Source: Poronia punctata (taxonomy: Eukaryota > Ascomycota > Sordariomycetes > Xylariales > Xylariaceae). From it: a DNA stretch of 64,000 nucleotides. Shown here in pieces: positions 1 through 11,967 of the stretch; position 1 is the first letter of the stretch; each line of letters begins with the position of its first letter. A program made the position numbers and the translations under genes. The stretch spans positions 62,001 through 126,000 of the forward strand of contig MU401485.1 of assembly GCA_022579005.1 (NCBI GenBank), given 5' to 3'. The notes under the pieces were generated by a model. It had not been told where the DNA came from. It worked only from the letters and a program-made list of their open reading frames with translations, and searched no databases.

Positions 1-1579
1 AGTTTGCCAGGGCTTTCTATTATCTTTCTTTCCCCATACTTTCATCTAGGCTTCCCCGACCCAACCGATCTTACTGAACCCCAACGAGCCAGAAATCCAT
101 AATTTCGGTTCGCATCTAATTGCCCCGACTATCGCGAATCTGTCATGTCATCTCATGCCCTTTTCTTCACTAGACTACCTATCTATAGAAACAGACCGGG
201 CAGTTAATCCCTGCTACCAGAGCATACGAGAGCTTTATTTACATGTCCTAGATGTGTTAACCGAGATAAACTCTCCAAAATAACAACCGTGCGTCACGGT
301 CATGCGCATTAGATAGGTTTCCCACGAGGCAAACTTGGATCAATGGATCCTAGAGCATACACGACATGAAGCATGGCCCAATCCTTCACACGAGTAGGTA
401 TACAACCTCATGCTAGATACGGGATATGTCTGGCCATAAGTGATTGATATAAGTAAGTACTGTACTGTAGTCGGGATAATTTATATCACCGCAACATGCT
501 GCGACACGCACACGGACATGCCTAGGTTGGTACCCCCTTTCTTATATATCATATCCTCCTCCCCGGCCGGGGGTCGGGGCTCTCATACACGTGGCACAAC
601 GCACACATCCCTGTTTATCTAAAATTCCAAAAAAGAAACGAAACTCGGATTTCCCGATTCAAGGAAGCGAGAAGCTGACAACTCACCCGTGGACGACGGT
701 AACAACTACTTACATACCCCTATGGATGTCCACGTACGCTTTTGTCCCGCTGATTTTTGATACCCAACAATGACAACATATGACATTCTGATACATATGT
801 AAAGCAGGTAGATGAGCTAGTATATATCTACAAGAATACGCCACGAAGAAGGGAAGAAGAAAAAAAGGAACGTTAAATAAAGTATACTTCCCTGCTCTCG
901 GATCAAGTCGACAAAAAAATATAAGTAGACAATAACCTAACCTAAATTAGGCCAAGTGATAATAATACGAGTATATATGGTAGACTCACATTATCTTAAA
1001 GTATTACGCGTGGTATTGAGCAGAGAAATTATTTGGTCGATATTTCGAGAGGAAGACAGACTCGAACGAACGGGTCTCTGTTCGTGTCCTGGCAGTTCTC
1101 AACGTGGCGTAGGTTAGTCTTAGAGGTTTTTGAATACCGAATCACTCGGTTTACACAGTCAGTCAGTACGTATGTCACGCTTCTGACCGGTGATTCTAGG
1201 TCTGAGACTTATTGTTATTGCACATAGGGAGAGAAGAGCTCCTTCCTAGGCTCTACCTGCTATGGCTCTATCTAGGTACTCATGTTGCCGGTTATATAGG
1301 GGAAGTGAGGCGGTGTAGCTAGTGCTTCGCTGGCTACTCGCCAGGTAAACACAGTGGAAACTGCGATATAGTTGAACAATATGTTAACAACAATTTCAAG
1401 TTAACTTCTGTATTCCATTCATTGTCAATACGATCTAGCAGCCGTGGCAGAGTAAACAATTCACGTCCTATCGTGTCTCGTCACATATACTGTCCTTGTT
1501 ACATTAGACTGTAGGAATAATCACGTTTCCGATTCACCGCTACCTCATGTATAGCTAGTTACTTAGTTACGCTATCTAC
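1..1579. other. Intergenic stretch, no supported gene
   Basis: Only short open frames without recognisable family features occur on either strand. Base composition looks like the rest of the gene space. I see no RNA gene, long repeat or transposon terminus here. The last few hundred bases are the 3' flank of the minus-strand aldo-keto reductase. Confidence 0.6.
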
Positions 1580-2925
1580 CTACTCCCCGCTATCCTTAGG
1601 TAAGATGGGCTTAGGCTCCGCGACGTAATCCGTCGTGCCACCCATGTTAAGAAGCCAGACCTCGCCCGGATGCTCGGGAGCCTTACCCATATAGAGCATG
1701 TTACTCGGGAACCCAAGATCAAACGGAACGGCCGACTCAATCTCCTTGATGTCGTCTTCGGACAGTCTAAGCGACAAGGCAGCAATATTGGCCTTTAAAT
1801 GCTCGACAGTGCGTCCGCCAATGATGGGAAAGACGTAAGGAGTCTTGTGCATCACGTATGCCTGCGCGACACTCGTGATGATGGTATTATTCCGTTTCGC
1901 GACCGCCTCTAGCGCTTTACTGACTTTGATATCGTTCTCTGTGGCGCTAGCTCCGCGGCCCTCGTTATTCTTGCGTTGTTCGTCCGTCTTGAAGGCGCCG
2001 CCGCCCAAGGCACCCCACGGAGCGAGACCCATGCCCTCGGCTTTGGCCATGGGGATGATCTCGCGCTCAAAGTCGCGCACTGCGGCGGACCAGCGGCCTT
2101 GGTAGACGGAGAATTGGCGCAGGCCGTGGTTCCGCGCGTACTCGTTGGCTTTGGAGACGACCCAGGCCGGGGTGTCGCTGACGCCGAGGTAGAGGACTTT
2201 GCCGGCGGTGACGAGTTGGTTGAGGGATTGCATGACTTCGGGGATTGAAGTGCTAAAGTCCCACCAGTGCACGTATAGCTGGAGTTTATTGTTAGATATG
2301 GTTCAACGGGGATAATAGGATAAGGGGTACATACAACGTCGATGTAATCTGTCTGGAGTTTCTCCAACGAAGCTCTGACGGCCGTGTGCATGCTCTTGGT
2401 GGAATTTCCTTGATAGTTGATCAAGTGCCCCCCTGGGTGATTCTTCCGAGCCTTATAATTTGTTGTGTATTTGGTTGCGATGACTGGGTCGATGGTCAGT
2501 TTAATAAATACTCATGCGTTGTAAGGGCGGGGGAACCGGAAATGCTGGGTACTATTTCAAGGGTATACATCGAACTTCATCTAGAGAAAGGGGGTCCTGT
2601 GTCAAATGAATGGTGTAGAGGTCGTAAACCTACCCATCTGGTCACGAACATCGCGCGCCTTCATCCATTCTCCGATCCACTGCTCGGACTCCTCAAACTG
2701 ATAATTGCTGGATGTGTCTATAAAATTACCACCTTGTTGATGAAAGAAGTCGAGGATCTCAAAGACGGTATTCTTATCACAGGTTCCCATGTACTCCTTC
2801 CAGGCGTCACCGAAATTCATGGCCCCGAGACATAGCGGGCTAACACGGACCCCCGCAGTAGGGGACAGAATACGGTAGCGAGCCAAGGCGCTCTGTGGCA
2901 CCGGTGCCGGTGGGAGAATCGACAT
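1580..2925 (-). CDS. Aldo-keto reductase, aryl-alcohol dehydrogenase / norsolorinic acid reductase type
   Basis: Three exons on the minus strand: 2925-2634, 2483-2335 and 2278-1580, giving 379 residues. The introns start GTAGGT and GTATGT and the joined frame is continuous. The AKR catalytic tetrad is visible: Asp and Tyr in IDTSSNYQ, Lys in IATKYTT, and His in YVHWWDF. It should be a cytosolic NADPH-dependent reductase of aldehydes or ketones. The length matches the AAD/StcE-AflD-like subgroup (about 380-390 residues). That subgroup often sits in secondary-metabolite clusters, but no polyketide synthase or other cluster enzyme is adjacent, so the substrate is unknown. The ATG at 2925 is the only start giving the usual N-terminus before the first beta strand. 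Family is secure; specific function is not. Confidence 0.9.
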
Positions 2926-4950
2926 GATACCTGGTTTGCGGACGGTGAACGGGTAAGTGAGGGTAGGTCACCGTAGTCGAGACAAGTCAGGTGGAACTGG
3001 ATTGTATTGTTGTTTGAGCAGAAAGGGGAAGAATGTCGTCTTGCGAAGAAAGACTTGGAAAACGATTTGGTGATTGAGAAGGCAGTGGTGAAGCCTTTTA
3101 AATGGAAAATACGAGCCGATAGACTACATGTCTAGTCTACGTAGAAACGTCCCGAACCTAACATGCCTCCTCCCGATCTTAACCAATCCAAACACGATAC
3201 TCAATGCTTTGGTATAGCAACTTATGGATCTGGGTGCCACTGTCTCGGTTTTAACGGTTTTAAGGTTAGACGGATGTGATTAACATTGCTGGGCCGGATG
3301 ATTCATCAGTTATTATTGAATGCAGTACCGCGCCTTCCGGGGTAAAGTGGGCTCAGCCGTACGGGAGGGGGATGATATCATGGGTTCGTCAATATAGCAG
3401 GTTCACTACACAGTTCAATACGACCTTGTAGACCCATTTACTCTGATGTTGCAGCTGTGCGTGTGGTAACGTGATTACTAACATCACCCCAGTTTCATAC
3501 AGTAGTGTCGGCTTTAAGCCTATTCGAGTTATTGATTGATTATTTTGGGCGACGTCCTGGTGGGAGAAGAACCATGACGGTCTGTGAAGAAACACAATAT
3601 CATATCAAGTCTTGCCCTTTTTGCAAGGCTTGATTGGGCAATCCAGTCCCCCTTGCCAAATATATCACCTACATAATCGACCAACCAGGGTTGACGTGAC
3701 CTATGTATATTAAGTGCTGTTGCTTACCAAGCTGAAATGTCCCCGTCAGCCTGTAAATGGTTTGATATACTCGGAACGTGGACGTATAAGTGAGTAATTC
3801 GCAGTGGTGAACGCGGCGATATGGACCGGCAATAGGACAATATTGCAGGATGCGTCGCAGATAGAACGGAACTAGACTTTATCTCCTCCCCTTACATACT
3901 TCACCTGGGTGCACCCCGCTGACGACCCAAAAGCCGGTAACGTAGGCAACTACATGTACACGTAGGTTGTGTTAGAGGCATGTAGTCACTGACACCATCC
4001 GTGGTGCTTAGAAATAGACAAATGTGCCTTGCGGAATGTGGGTAAAGCAAAGCGATAGATGGCAAGGAACTCCTTGTACGCCTATACAACCACGTGGGAT
4101 GTATCAGCATTTACTTAGACCGGGCTATCCCGATAAGGCGGCTCAAAAGTAATGACATGAAATTGAGAGTGTACAACATTACGACGACAGACCTCTCAAC
4201 AGGTCCAGTCTTTCCTAGTGAGGAAACTTAAAGAGACATAGAACGTAATGACTCGCTAAGCAGGAGGCCTTAAGATGGCAGGCAGGGCAGAAATATTGAA
4301 AAGGAAAATACGATTGCAAAATACGCCATTTCCTCACGGCTGATAGATTCGGTCGCTAGATATTCATCCCTTTTCGTAATATACAACAGAAATATTCCCC
4401 TTTATTTGGAAATTCATTTGCTTTTTTGAGCATGCCAGACTGCCTTCCATTGTCGTTCTTTAGTCATAAGGGGCATAAGTTATCCAAACCGAGCAACCCA
4501 ACAGAGCCAAAAAAAAAAAAAAAAAAAACCGCCCGATAAAACGCTAATAAGATATCGATACATAAAACTCGGCAAGTTCGTAATTGGGAAGCAGACTTCA
4601 GACGTGTGAATGCAGGTAAATATGGACATTCATGCACACCGCGTGCTTCGTTCCGATTAAGTAGTAGAGATTAGGTAGAGCCTTTCGGGGTAAAGTCAAG
4701 TCGACGCAAAACAGCTTCTATATGACGGGCTGGGGCGCATGAACGAAGTGGCCGCAATAAGCAGTTGGAATCGTCCCTCATGTTCGTCGCTTGGCCCGCT
4801 TGGTTCTCTTGGGGTACGCCGGATTATCGTCGTGGTTAAACCCAAAACCGGTATAATAGGGTACAGTAACAGATCCCCGCACGGATAGGAATGACGAAGG
4901 CTCGATATATTCTAGGGTATGCAAAGAGGCCGATCCGTTTCGGCTGTAGA
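2926..4950. other. Intergenic stretch, no supported gene
   Basis: This is the 5' flank of the aldo-keto reductase plus the 3' flank of the next minus-strand gene. Small open frames on both strands show no family features. The only notable structure is an uninterrupted run of 20 A at 4509-4528. Confidence 0.55.
4509..4528. repeat. A(20) homopolymer tract
   Basis: Twenty consecutive A in an intergenic region. There is no target-site duplication or adjacent coding remnant to show that it is a retroposon tail, so it is best read as a simple repeat. Confidence 0.85.
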
Positions 4951-6162
4951 TTATTGAACGGGTGTTTCCGACTTGTGCCTGGAGAATAGTTTCCGTAGAC
5001 CGAGCGTAGAACGGGTGGCTTCCGAACGAGGGGTATTGGGTGAAAGTGGTGTTTCGGGTGGAGACGGCGAAGCTACAGTTTTTTCATTTGTCTGGGGTGA
5101 TTTCGGGGTTGGTATTTTGTCCCTCTTCCGTAAAGGGACTGTTGTGGGCGTCCTTGCGCCAAAGCCAGCAAGCTCTGGTATCCGGTACTCGAACCCGCCT
5201 TCGACGACGGATGCGCCTGTTGCCGTCGTCTCCTCGGTGAACTGCGTGGACTGTGACTGACGTAACCACGCCCGATCCCGGCTCTTCACACTTTCATTAA
5301 CCTCGCATTCTTCCTCTTCGCATGCTTCTTCGTCCTCTTCTAGGAGTTCCCCGGTTTCGTCATATCCAGTTGGATTGTACCGTTCTTCGTCGCCGCATAC
5401 AACCACATACCACCGGATGCTCTCTCCGCGCTGTAATTGATCCCGCAGTTTCTCTAGCCACCCGGCCTTTTTGTTGCCGGCGCCCATGACTTTTCTACCG
5501 TATTCGTCGCTCGAGCCACGCATGGCTCTATGGGGATCCCCTTTCATACGTGCTTCGTATCGAAACATTTCGTCGGCAATTGAAACCGACGTGTTCACGC
5601 GCACCACGTAGTCAGCTACGTAGGCCCAGGGGCCGCTAGCCACAGACTCATCTCTAGGATCGAATTCCTCCAGCAGCTTGATCAGCGATGCGCTGCGATT
5701 ATCGAAGCGACCCGAGGATTTTGAAACAATTGACGAAGGCGACAATACTTGAGGGGCAGGCGTAGGCGTAGCATGGGGGGTATCGTCACGACTACTAGTT
5801 CTCGGTCTGGTTTGCGGGGTGTTGCTCTGTTGCGAAATACTCTCGCTTCTTGTTCTCGCGCTATTTCCGTTGAGGTGTTTTGGATCATCTTGATATTCGG
5901 CGGAACTCGTGCGCGAAACGTAGGAGGAGTCATTGGAGTGCGATTGATTATGTTTGTAGGTTGACGACGACGAGTTTTGTGATACGGGTGGGTGCATGGG
6001 CGGAAGGAAGTCGAAAGAGCTATAGAAATGGTCTACGAGTGCAGCCTCGCTTCTGGGTGCAATTACCCATTCGGGCGCGCCATCGTCGATGTCATATCTG
6101 GCAATGTAGCCCCGGATGCCCCTGCGATGCCAGCGGAAGCCGTGGCAAAGGTAGGTCGGCAT
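4951..6162 (-). CDS. Conserved ascomycete protein of unknown function
   Basis: A single-exon frame of 403 residues. The N-terminal block begins MPTYLCHGFRWHRRGIR and continues through a segment with APEW and FDFLPP. I associate this with a widespread but uncharacterised ascomycete family. A low-complexity Ser/Thr/Asn/Gln-rich stretch (about residues 60-145) follows. A second ordered block at roughly 155-270 contains LLEEFDPRD, WAYVADYVVRV and the hydrophobic strand WYVVVCGDEER. The C-terminus is acidic (EEDEEACEEEE), then basic and Pro/Ser-rich with SP/TP sites. No signal peptide or membrane helix is evident. I cannot assign a biochemical role. The ATG at 6162 is kept because MPTYL is the usual start of the conserved block. 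Confidence 0.8.
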   Translation of the reverse strand: MPTYLCHGFRWHRRGIRGYIARYDIDDGAPEWVIAPRSEAALVDHFYSSFDFLPPMHPPVSQNSSSSTYKHNQSHSNDSSYVSRTSSAEYQDDPKHLNGNSARTRSESISQQSNTPQTRPRTSSRDDTPHATPTPAPQVLSPSSIVSKSSGRFDNRSASLIKLLEEFDPRDESVASGPWAYVADYVVRVNTSVSIADEMFRYEARMKGDPHRAMRGSSDEYGRKVMGAGNKKAGWLEKLRDQLQRGESIRWYVVVCGDEERYNPTGYDETGELLEEDEEACEEEECEVNESVKSRDRAWLRQSQSTQFTEETTATGASVVEGGFEYRIPELAGFGARTPTTVPLRKRDKIPTPKSPQTNEKTVASPSPPETPLSPNTPRSEATRSTLGLRKLFSRHKSETPVQ

Positions 6163-8251
6163 AATATGGGCTGTGAAGCCGTTCGAACAAGCTTACTTGA
6201 TGACGGCGCAGACGACGTTTGAACACCGTACGGACGTCGCCCGGATACTGGAGTTACGGCTCTTGCTCACGGGCTGCTGACTCTTGGTTCGGCCTAAAAA
6301 CCAGATCCATGGGACACCGGCAATGCAAATTCCAACTTATTCTGGATACCGGCGCGGTTCTTATTTCGTAGCCCGGCGCAAGTGTAGGTATGATGATGCA
6401 TGTACGTACTATGTAAAGAGTGGATGTCGGCCGGATTTATAGTAGTATTCGACAAGACTGTCGCAAGCTGAGACCCGTGTTTCTGGGGTCCTGGAAGCGA
6501 ATATGGGTAAAAAGTCAAGTGGAGAGAGAAAAGCTGGATTAGCCAACCCACAGTGGTGGATTGCACGGCAGGTAGCTCTACGAGAAACGAGAAGATGGGG
6601 TAGGCAGGGTCGTCGAAGGGGGGTCCAACAACGGGCAACCGCGACAGGGGGCCGGATTACCAGCCTCACTACAGTTCGTCCGATCCAGATCGGTCCTCAA
6701 GATGGATCTCTCTATCCAGTCTGGGTTTAGGTCGGTTTAGCTGTTCACGAATATAGAATCGAGTCTCAGCCACAAGTAGCCGCCTATCTTTTTCCGTTCA
6801 ACACTTCTCCTGCGCGACTACATGTAGATATACTGAACAGGGTCGAAGCCTGGTAGAACGGCAAACAACAGACAAGAGTGCTTAGAAACACGTAGTATCG
6901 CATGTGTTTTTTTTTTTTTTTTTCAGTTAACGAATGGTTGAAATACCGACTTACGCCCGGGTAGTGGATCATCAGACCACTGAGTTGCGACGATCAAAAG
7001 CGACCTCGAATTGGACGAACGTACTTCCCGTTTTAGCGACACAAAGCGGTGGACCAATGAGATTTGTTCCTGAGCTTTGCGGCGATTCCTCCTATCCAGC
7101 AACATCAACTCAGTACAAGTACCGACGTGTACACGCACAAGAAATAATAAGAAGTAAGTAATTAGTTTGCCTGTAAGAGCTTGGGGACGCGTCGGACCAA
7201 CACATATGCGACAGTTTATAACTGCGCCGTACTAAGCAAGGGTGGCCTGACACTCTGGCTTGGGTTTCTGTGAAGATGTGCGCAGATGTTGTCGAGTCCG
7301 AGAGCCTACCTCCGTTGGAAGCGCGGACAATCTTCATATCGGGTGTGATTGATGTTGGGGTTAGGACCATATGCCGGTGGCAATTCCTCAGGAGCCCGGC
7401 GAATTCTGGCGGCACGATCGTTCCTAACCTTACTGCCCCCCACAAGGATTTGCTGACGTAATATCATGTCCCCAACGTACCAACTTTCAAATAGAGGCAC
7501 AGTCCTATCACAGCACAGCTGTTGTTGTCCATCTCTCTAATAAATGAGTACGAGCAAATGGCCATACGCAATAAGAATAAAAGATATATCGGCCGGAGTA
7601 TTTTATATGTACCTTGCACTGTTGGCAAAGGCGCATGTCTTCTATCAGTAAGCCCTGATTTTGAATATCACGCTGTCACCTGTAAAGTATAGTCTAGATA
7701 ATAGAGATTTTGATACAAGAGGTTAAAAGATACCATCATCATATAGATGAGTCTGAAAAAAGGTTTAGCGTCCACGCATGCGCTGCGCTCCCGCCATACC
7801 CGGCCAGAGCCACCTCCATTACTAATTAATTGCCTACACCTATACGTATTCGTAAGTGCGTCCCTGCTGATACAGCAGAAAGATGGTAGTTGCTTAATTG
7901 CTGATACTATTCACAGCATGGCGGTGTGCTATCAAAGGTGACGTTTGGCCACTCGATTTACCATAGCCCTCCTCGATCTGGGTACGAAATCCAAGCCGCA
8001 GAGCAGCCGTGAAAAGGGAACAAGAGATGTATAGATGAAGGCCTACGAATTGCATCAAGCTGGGTAAAGTAAAACGGGAAAGGACGTGATGATAAACATG
8101 ATATTTAGCTATATAACGCCTCTAACAAATCGAAACATTGATCCAGAACATTTGCTTCTGGGGTACAAAGAAACAGGCTATTGGGGTTTTTATGTATAAG
8201 AGGAGTGCTGCGCTAGGGCGGCGAGGGGGCATGAAGAAAATGGGGCTAAAC
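6163..8251. other. Intergenic stretch, no supported gene
   Basis: About 2.1 kb with only short frames on both strands and none with recognisable features. A T(17) run lies at 6907-6923. The right part may include the 3' UTR, or a missed last exon, of the RING gene that ends at 8252. Confidence 0.5.
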
Positions 8252-9346
8252 TCACCAATAGTGATGCCTCATCCTAGTCAGTCTCCAGTAGTCGTCTTCT
8301 GGCATGCGCTCGAACCGTTTCTGCACCTCCTGCATTTCCTTGATAGCCTCGGCCGTGCCGAGTGTTTCAACCTCGCGGCGCAAATCCTTGAACTTCTCGG
8401 CGAGTTCTGCCCAGCGCTCGAGAGATAGCTCTCGGTTGTCCCGCTCGCTGCACTTGAAACATTTCCTACCAATCTTACCTCCGTTGGGAAGAGTTTCCGG
8501 TAGAGTGTGGACGGTGTCCTGGGCGACAAGCCGCGGTCGTACTTGGTGGCCACAAGCTTCATGGGTCATAGAGATGCGGCAGAAGGGACATGACTTATTG
8601 CTATCGAGCCAGTTCTCGGCACAGTTTTGGCAGGTTATGTGTCCGCATGGCAGCAGGGCCGGGATATTTACTTTCGGGGCCTCTGCTGTGATAGCCATCT
8701 TCAGTGGAGCTAGCTGACATACCTGACATACCAAATTATTGGGCCGGTCGATTAGAAAAGTGATCTTAGGCGACGGGATGAAGCACTCCTGGTCAGGGAG
8801 TTTCTTCCTACCGTCGTCCTTGAAAGAACGGTTTGCGCGAGCGTTCCGCAAGAAACCACGAATCGCATACTTTAGATATGACCTGATATCCCGATCCTTT
8901 TTGGCAAAACCGGTAGAATCGTCGGAGCTGCTCCCGCTCTCGTCGCAATGAAGAGGGTGGCAGTCCTTAGCCTGCCCCCCTCGACGCCGCCTCGGAGTCA
9001 GTCTGCGAGTGCCGGCCGAGGACGGAGTGCTCATTTCTCGCCATTGCTGGATTGCGCCTCCGGTGAAGGGCGACCAAGGGACCGCCCGAGGAACGTCTAC
9101 CTGTGGAGTATGCGATGAGTCTATTCTCTCACCGCGAGACGACGACTCACCTGCGGCCGCTACCGTTAGAGGCATGTTCTCCCTCCGAGCACGCAGCTCA
9201 CTCTCGCTCAGCGGTATGTACGGCCTGCTGTCAGTGGTGCACGGTGAGACAGGCATGTCTTCTTCGAGGTCTTCCTGTAGAGTTATACCTACTATGTAAT
9301 TCGTAAGTTGGTGGCTATGGCCGGTTAGTTCTCCGTATGAAGACAT
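8252..9346 (-). CDS. RING-finger protein, probable E3 ubiquitin ligase or zinc-binding protein
   Basis: A single-exon frame of 364 residues. A RING-like C3HC4 cluster is readable: Cys207/Cys210, Cys234-x-His236, Cys239/Cys242 and Cys253/Cys256. It is followed by a further possible metal-binding set (Cys265, His267, Cys296, Cys299). The spacing between the first two pairs (about 24 residues) is long, as in many fungal lineage-specific RING proteins. The N-terminal 140 residues are disordered and Ser/Thr/Arg-rich, with a basic stretch near residues 114-123. The C-terminus is helical and charged and ends in YW. RING proteins usually recruit E2 enzymes, but no substrate clue is present. The stop codon overlaps a perfect donor (TGGTGAGT), so a further 3' exon cannot be excluded. 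Confidence 0.8.
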   Translation of the reverse strand: MSSYGELTGHSHQLTNYIVGITLQEDLEEDMPVSPCTTDSRPYIPLSESELRARRENMPLTVAAAGESSSRGERIDSSHTPQVDVPRAVPWSPFTGGAIQQWREMSTPSSAGTRRLTPRRRRGGQAKDCHPLHCDESGSSSDDSTGFAKKDRDIRSYLKYAIRGFLRNARANRSFKDDGRKKLPDQECFIPSPKITFLIDRPNNLVCQVCQLAPLKMAITAEAPKVNIPALLPCGHITCQNCAENWLDSNKSCPFCRISMTHEACGHQVRPRLVAQDTVHTLPETLPNGGKIGRKCFKCSERDNRELSLERWAELAEKFKDLRREVETLGTAEAIKEMQEVQKRFERMPEDDYWRLTRMRHHYW

Positions 9347-10545
9347 CGTGGAATGTTAGGGGTACTTACTATAAATGCAGGAGGTCTGAGATGCGGAACA
9401 AGCTGCTGGGCGATGATTGGTATCTGGATAGAAGTGTATTCGTGTTGGTGATGATATTGGTTCGGAACTGGATTTCATCGATGTCTCAGAGGCCCGGACC
9501 TTTATTTATATGCATCGACTATGAGGCCTGTTTATCATCACCTTGGACTTGAACAGAGGCTTTGTTGGGACAAAAGGGATTGTCAATGCTCTTTTGCGGT
9601 GGTCCTCCACCAGGTACTCAAACAAGAAAAGGTATAGAGGAACAATGCGCCTGTTGTTTTTCTGTCTTGCATGTTAAAGTCCTTTAAAAAGCGAATACAA
9701 GGAAGATGCTGCCAACTGATTTGTCTAGGGAAAAGGGGCACGCAAGTTTGCTTTGTGTCTGATTTCTGTACCGGGCCCCTTACACAACACCTTAGGTATC
9801 TGACACATTCTTCACATAGGCGCTCGAACCCGGCTTTCCTCGACGCACCGATTACCTAGTACCTGTATGCTAGTATACTGGAACATGAAGCGCATCTTCC
9901 ACCAACTCACCCATTTGTGATTCTCGAACTTCCCGCGTATGTAATCATCACGCGTTGGACAGGCCTTTGGTAGAAGCGAAGAATTTGGATGGATTGAGCC
10001 TTGGGTTGATTCCCATATAGCGTGGGTTCCTTCTTTGCCCCTTTGGATTTACAGTGAGTCCTTTACGTATTCGCTAATTCCTGTTATCATTATATATCTT
10101 GGAAGAGGAAGTCTTGTCGGAATGGGCGTCGTCTACGATGGTGACGACATCCGCTTACTGAAGTTGTGAGCCCCACAAGTAGAATCCGGTTAGTTGAATA
10201 TTGAGGAAGGTTATTCAATTGCAATAATCCAGAACGGTCCCACTTTCTCTAGCGTAGTGAGGCTGCAAAATATGTGTGGGGTCGAGTCGGTCGACTTTGC
10301 TGGGCCAAAAATGTCCACGTAATTTCAGCCTTGTTGTTTCTCTAGATCCCCAAGCAAGTACCTACAACAACATATACCCTACACCCCGCAATACTTTTAC
10401 GGCCTACGAGTAGTAACCTTACGGCTGCACTCTCCCCAAGCGATATAATAAACGGCACGAGTGATATTGGATCTGAACATCAAACTACTACAACTTACAA
10501 CGGTAACACCCCATCTTAAAGGCCTGCCTCGTTCATTATCCCAAA
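9347..10545. other. Divergent intergenic region between the RING gene and the U2A' gene
   Basis: Shared upstream region of two divergently transcribed genes. No open frame has convincing coding features and no RNA gene was recognised. Promoter elements could not be resolved with confidence. Confidence 0.5.
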
Positions 10546-11648
10546 ATGAGGCTCACGGCCGAGCTCCTACAGAACGCCCCATCATGGTTAAATGCCCTGA
10601 AGGAGCGCGAGCTCGATCTTCGAGGTACGTCAGAAAAGAGCAGATACTACACATCTATTTGATCTAGCCATCAAGTCAAGGAAACCAGAGCAGAGTTGAT
10701 AGCGAGCCCTTTGTCGGCCTGAATAGGACATCGCATTCCCGCCATTGAGAACTTGGGTGCCGCAGGTGTACGTACTCTTCCCGTTTTCTTCTGTTCCTTT
10801 TTCCACACCAAGGACTGTGTGGACTCGGTGGGAGAGTAATTGAACAGCTTGTGACACGGCTTTCGCTTCATTGCTCGGTGTTTTTCATCCTGATTCTCTG
10901 CGACTAACGTCACGGCACTATAGCCCCAAGATGCCATAGATTTAGTCGACAACGACATCCAGATCCTAGGAAACTTTCCGCTCTCGCCGCGGATACACAC
11001 ATTGCTCCTGGCGCGTAACCGCATCTCCACGATACAGCCGACAATAGCGACCTCGATCCCAAACCTCATAAATCTCCAGCTAGAGTCCAACAATCTGAAC
11101 GAGTTGGCCGATATAGATCCCCTAGGGTCATTCCCACGGTTGACGCACTTGGTACTGCGAGATAACCCCGTCACGAAGAAAGAGGTGCGTCCAAGCTTCC
11201 CCACCTTTAGTTTTCCCATTATCCTTTTTCTTAGTTTTGGACATAGGGGCTATAACTGATGCCCCGCGCACAGAACTATCGTTACTGGATTCTCTGGCGT
11301 TGCCCCTCAGTCCGGTTCCTGGACTATGCCAAAGTGAAGGATGCGGAGCGTAAGCACGCGAAGGAGCTGTTCGGCGAGCCCGAAGCGCCTACAGAGCTCG
11401 CGACGAAGATCATGGGAGTCAAGTCCAGGTCGACATTTGATGCCACCTCCTCGCTCCCGAACGGAAGCGGCACTTCTGGTCTCTCGATGCGTCTATCCAG
11501 AGTTAAGCTCACGGATAAGGAGAAGAAGCGACTGCAGGAGATGATCAAGCGGGCCACGAGCCTGGACGAGATTACGAAGCTCGAGACAATGCTGAGGGAG
11601 GGGCGGATGCCGGCTGGTGTCCATGTGGACGACGAGATGGAGGAATGA
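10546..11648 (+). CDS. lea1: U2 small nuclear ribonucleoprotein A' (Lea1)
   Basis: Four exons: 10546-10624, 10727-10767, 10924-11184 and 11274-11648, giving 251 residues. The start MRLTAELLQNAPSWLN and the following RELDLRGHRIPAIENLG are diagnostic of U2A'. Leucine-rich repeats follow (AIDLVDNDIQILGNFP, LLLARNRI, LINLQLESNNL, LTHLVLRDNP). After them comes the LRR cap block YRYWILWRCPSVRFLDY. The protein binds U2B'' and stem-loop IV of U2 snRNA in the nucleus and is needed for branch-site recognition. The donors are GTACGT, GTACGT and GTGCGT, and the second intron has a CTAAC branch point. Exon 2 is only 41 nt. Length is typical for the family (about 240-260). The gene converges on the histone-fold gene to its right. 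Confidence 0.95.
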
Positions 11649-11967
11649 GGAATTGAAAACAGAACAGGAAAAGCCCGAGACACGATTCACTGCAGTTTAA
11701 GGTGCTGGGCTGACAGACACCGCCTTGTGTCAACGGTCTGAGTAAGGCCATGGCCTAACGCATATGTATCTGGAATATACCCATGGAACTTGATGTATTG
11801 GGATGTTCTATTCTCGGAGAACAAAACGATTGTCCGAGTGTGGACAGACATACTGCTTGCCGAATTTGCCGCCATGATGCATTAATGCTTTGTTCGCTCG
11901 TGAAACGTTTTCCGATTCATTAATATTTCACATGTAAAATCCTTGCTGCCACCTGCCTATAGACGTT

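Noticed and set aside
1580..2925. Secondary-metabolite gene cluster around the norsolorinic-reductase-like AKR
   Set aside because: Neighbouring genes are an unknown conserved protein and a RING protein; no backbone synthase, transporter or Zn2Cys6 regulator is in reach.
4509..4528. Poly(A) tail of a retroposed gene copy
   Set aside because: No adjacent coding remnant, no target duplication, and similar homopolymers occur elsewhere (T(17) at 6907-6923).
9800..9850. tRNA T-arm-like word GGGTTCGAG on the minus strand
   Set aside because: No matching acceptor, D or anticodon stems around it.
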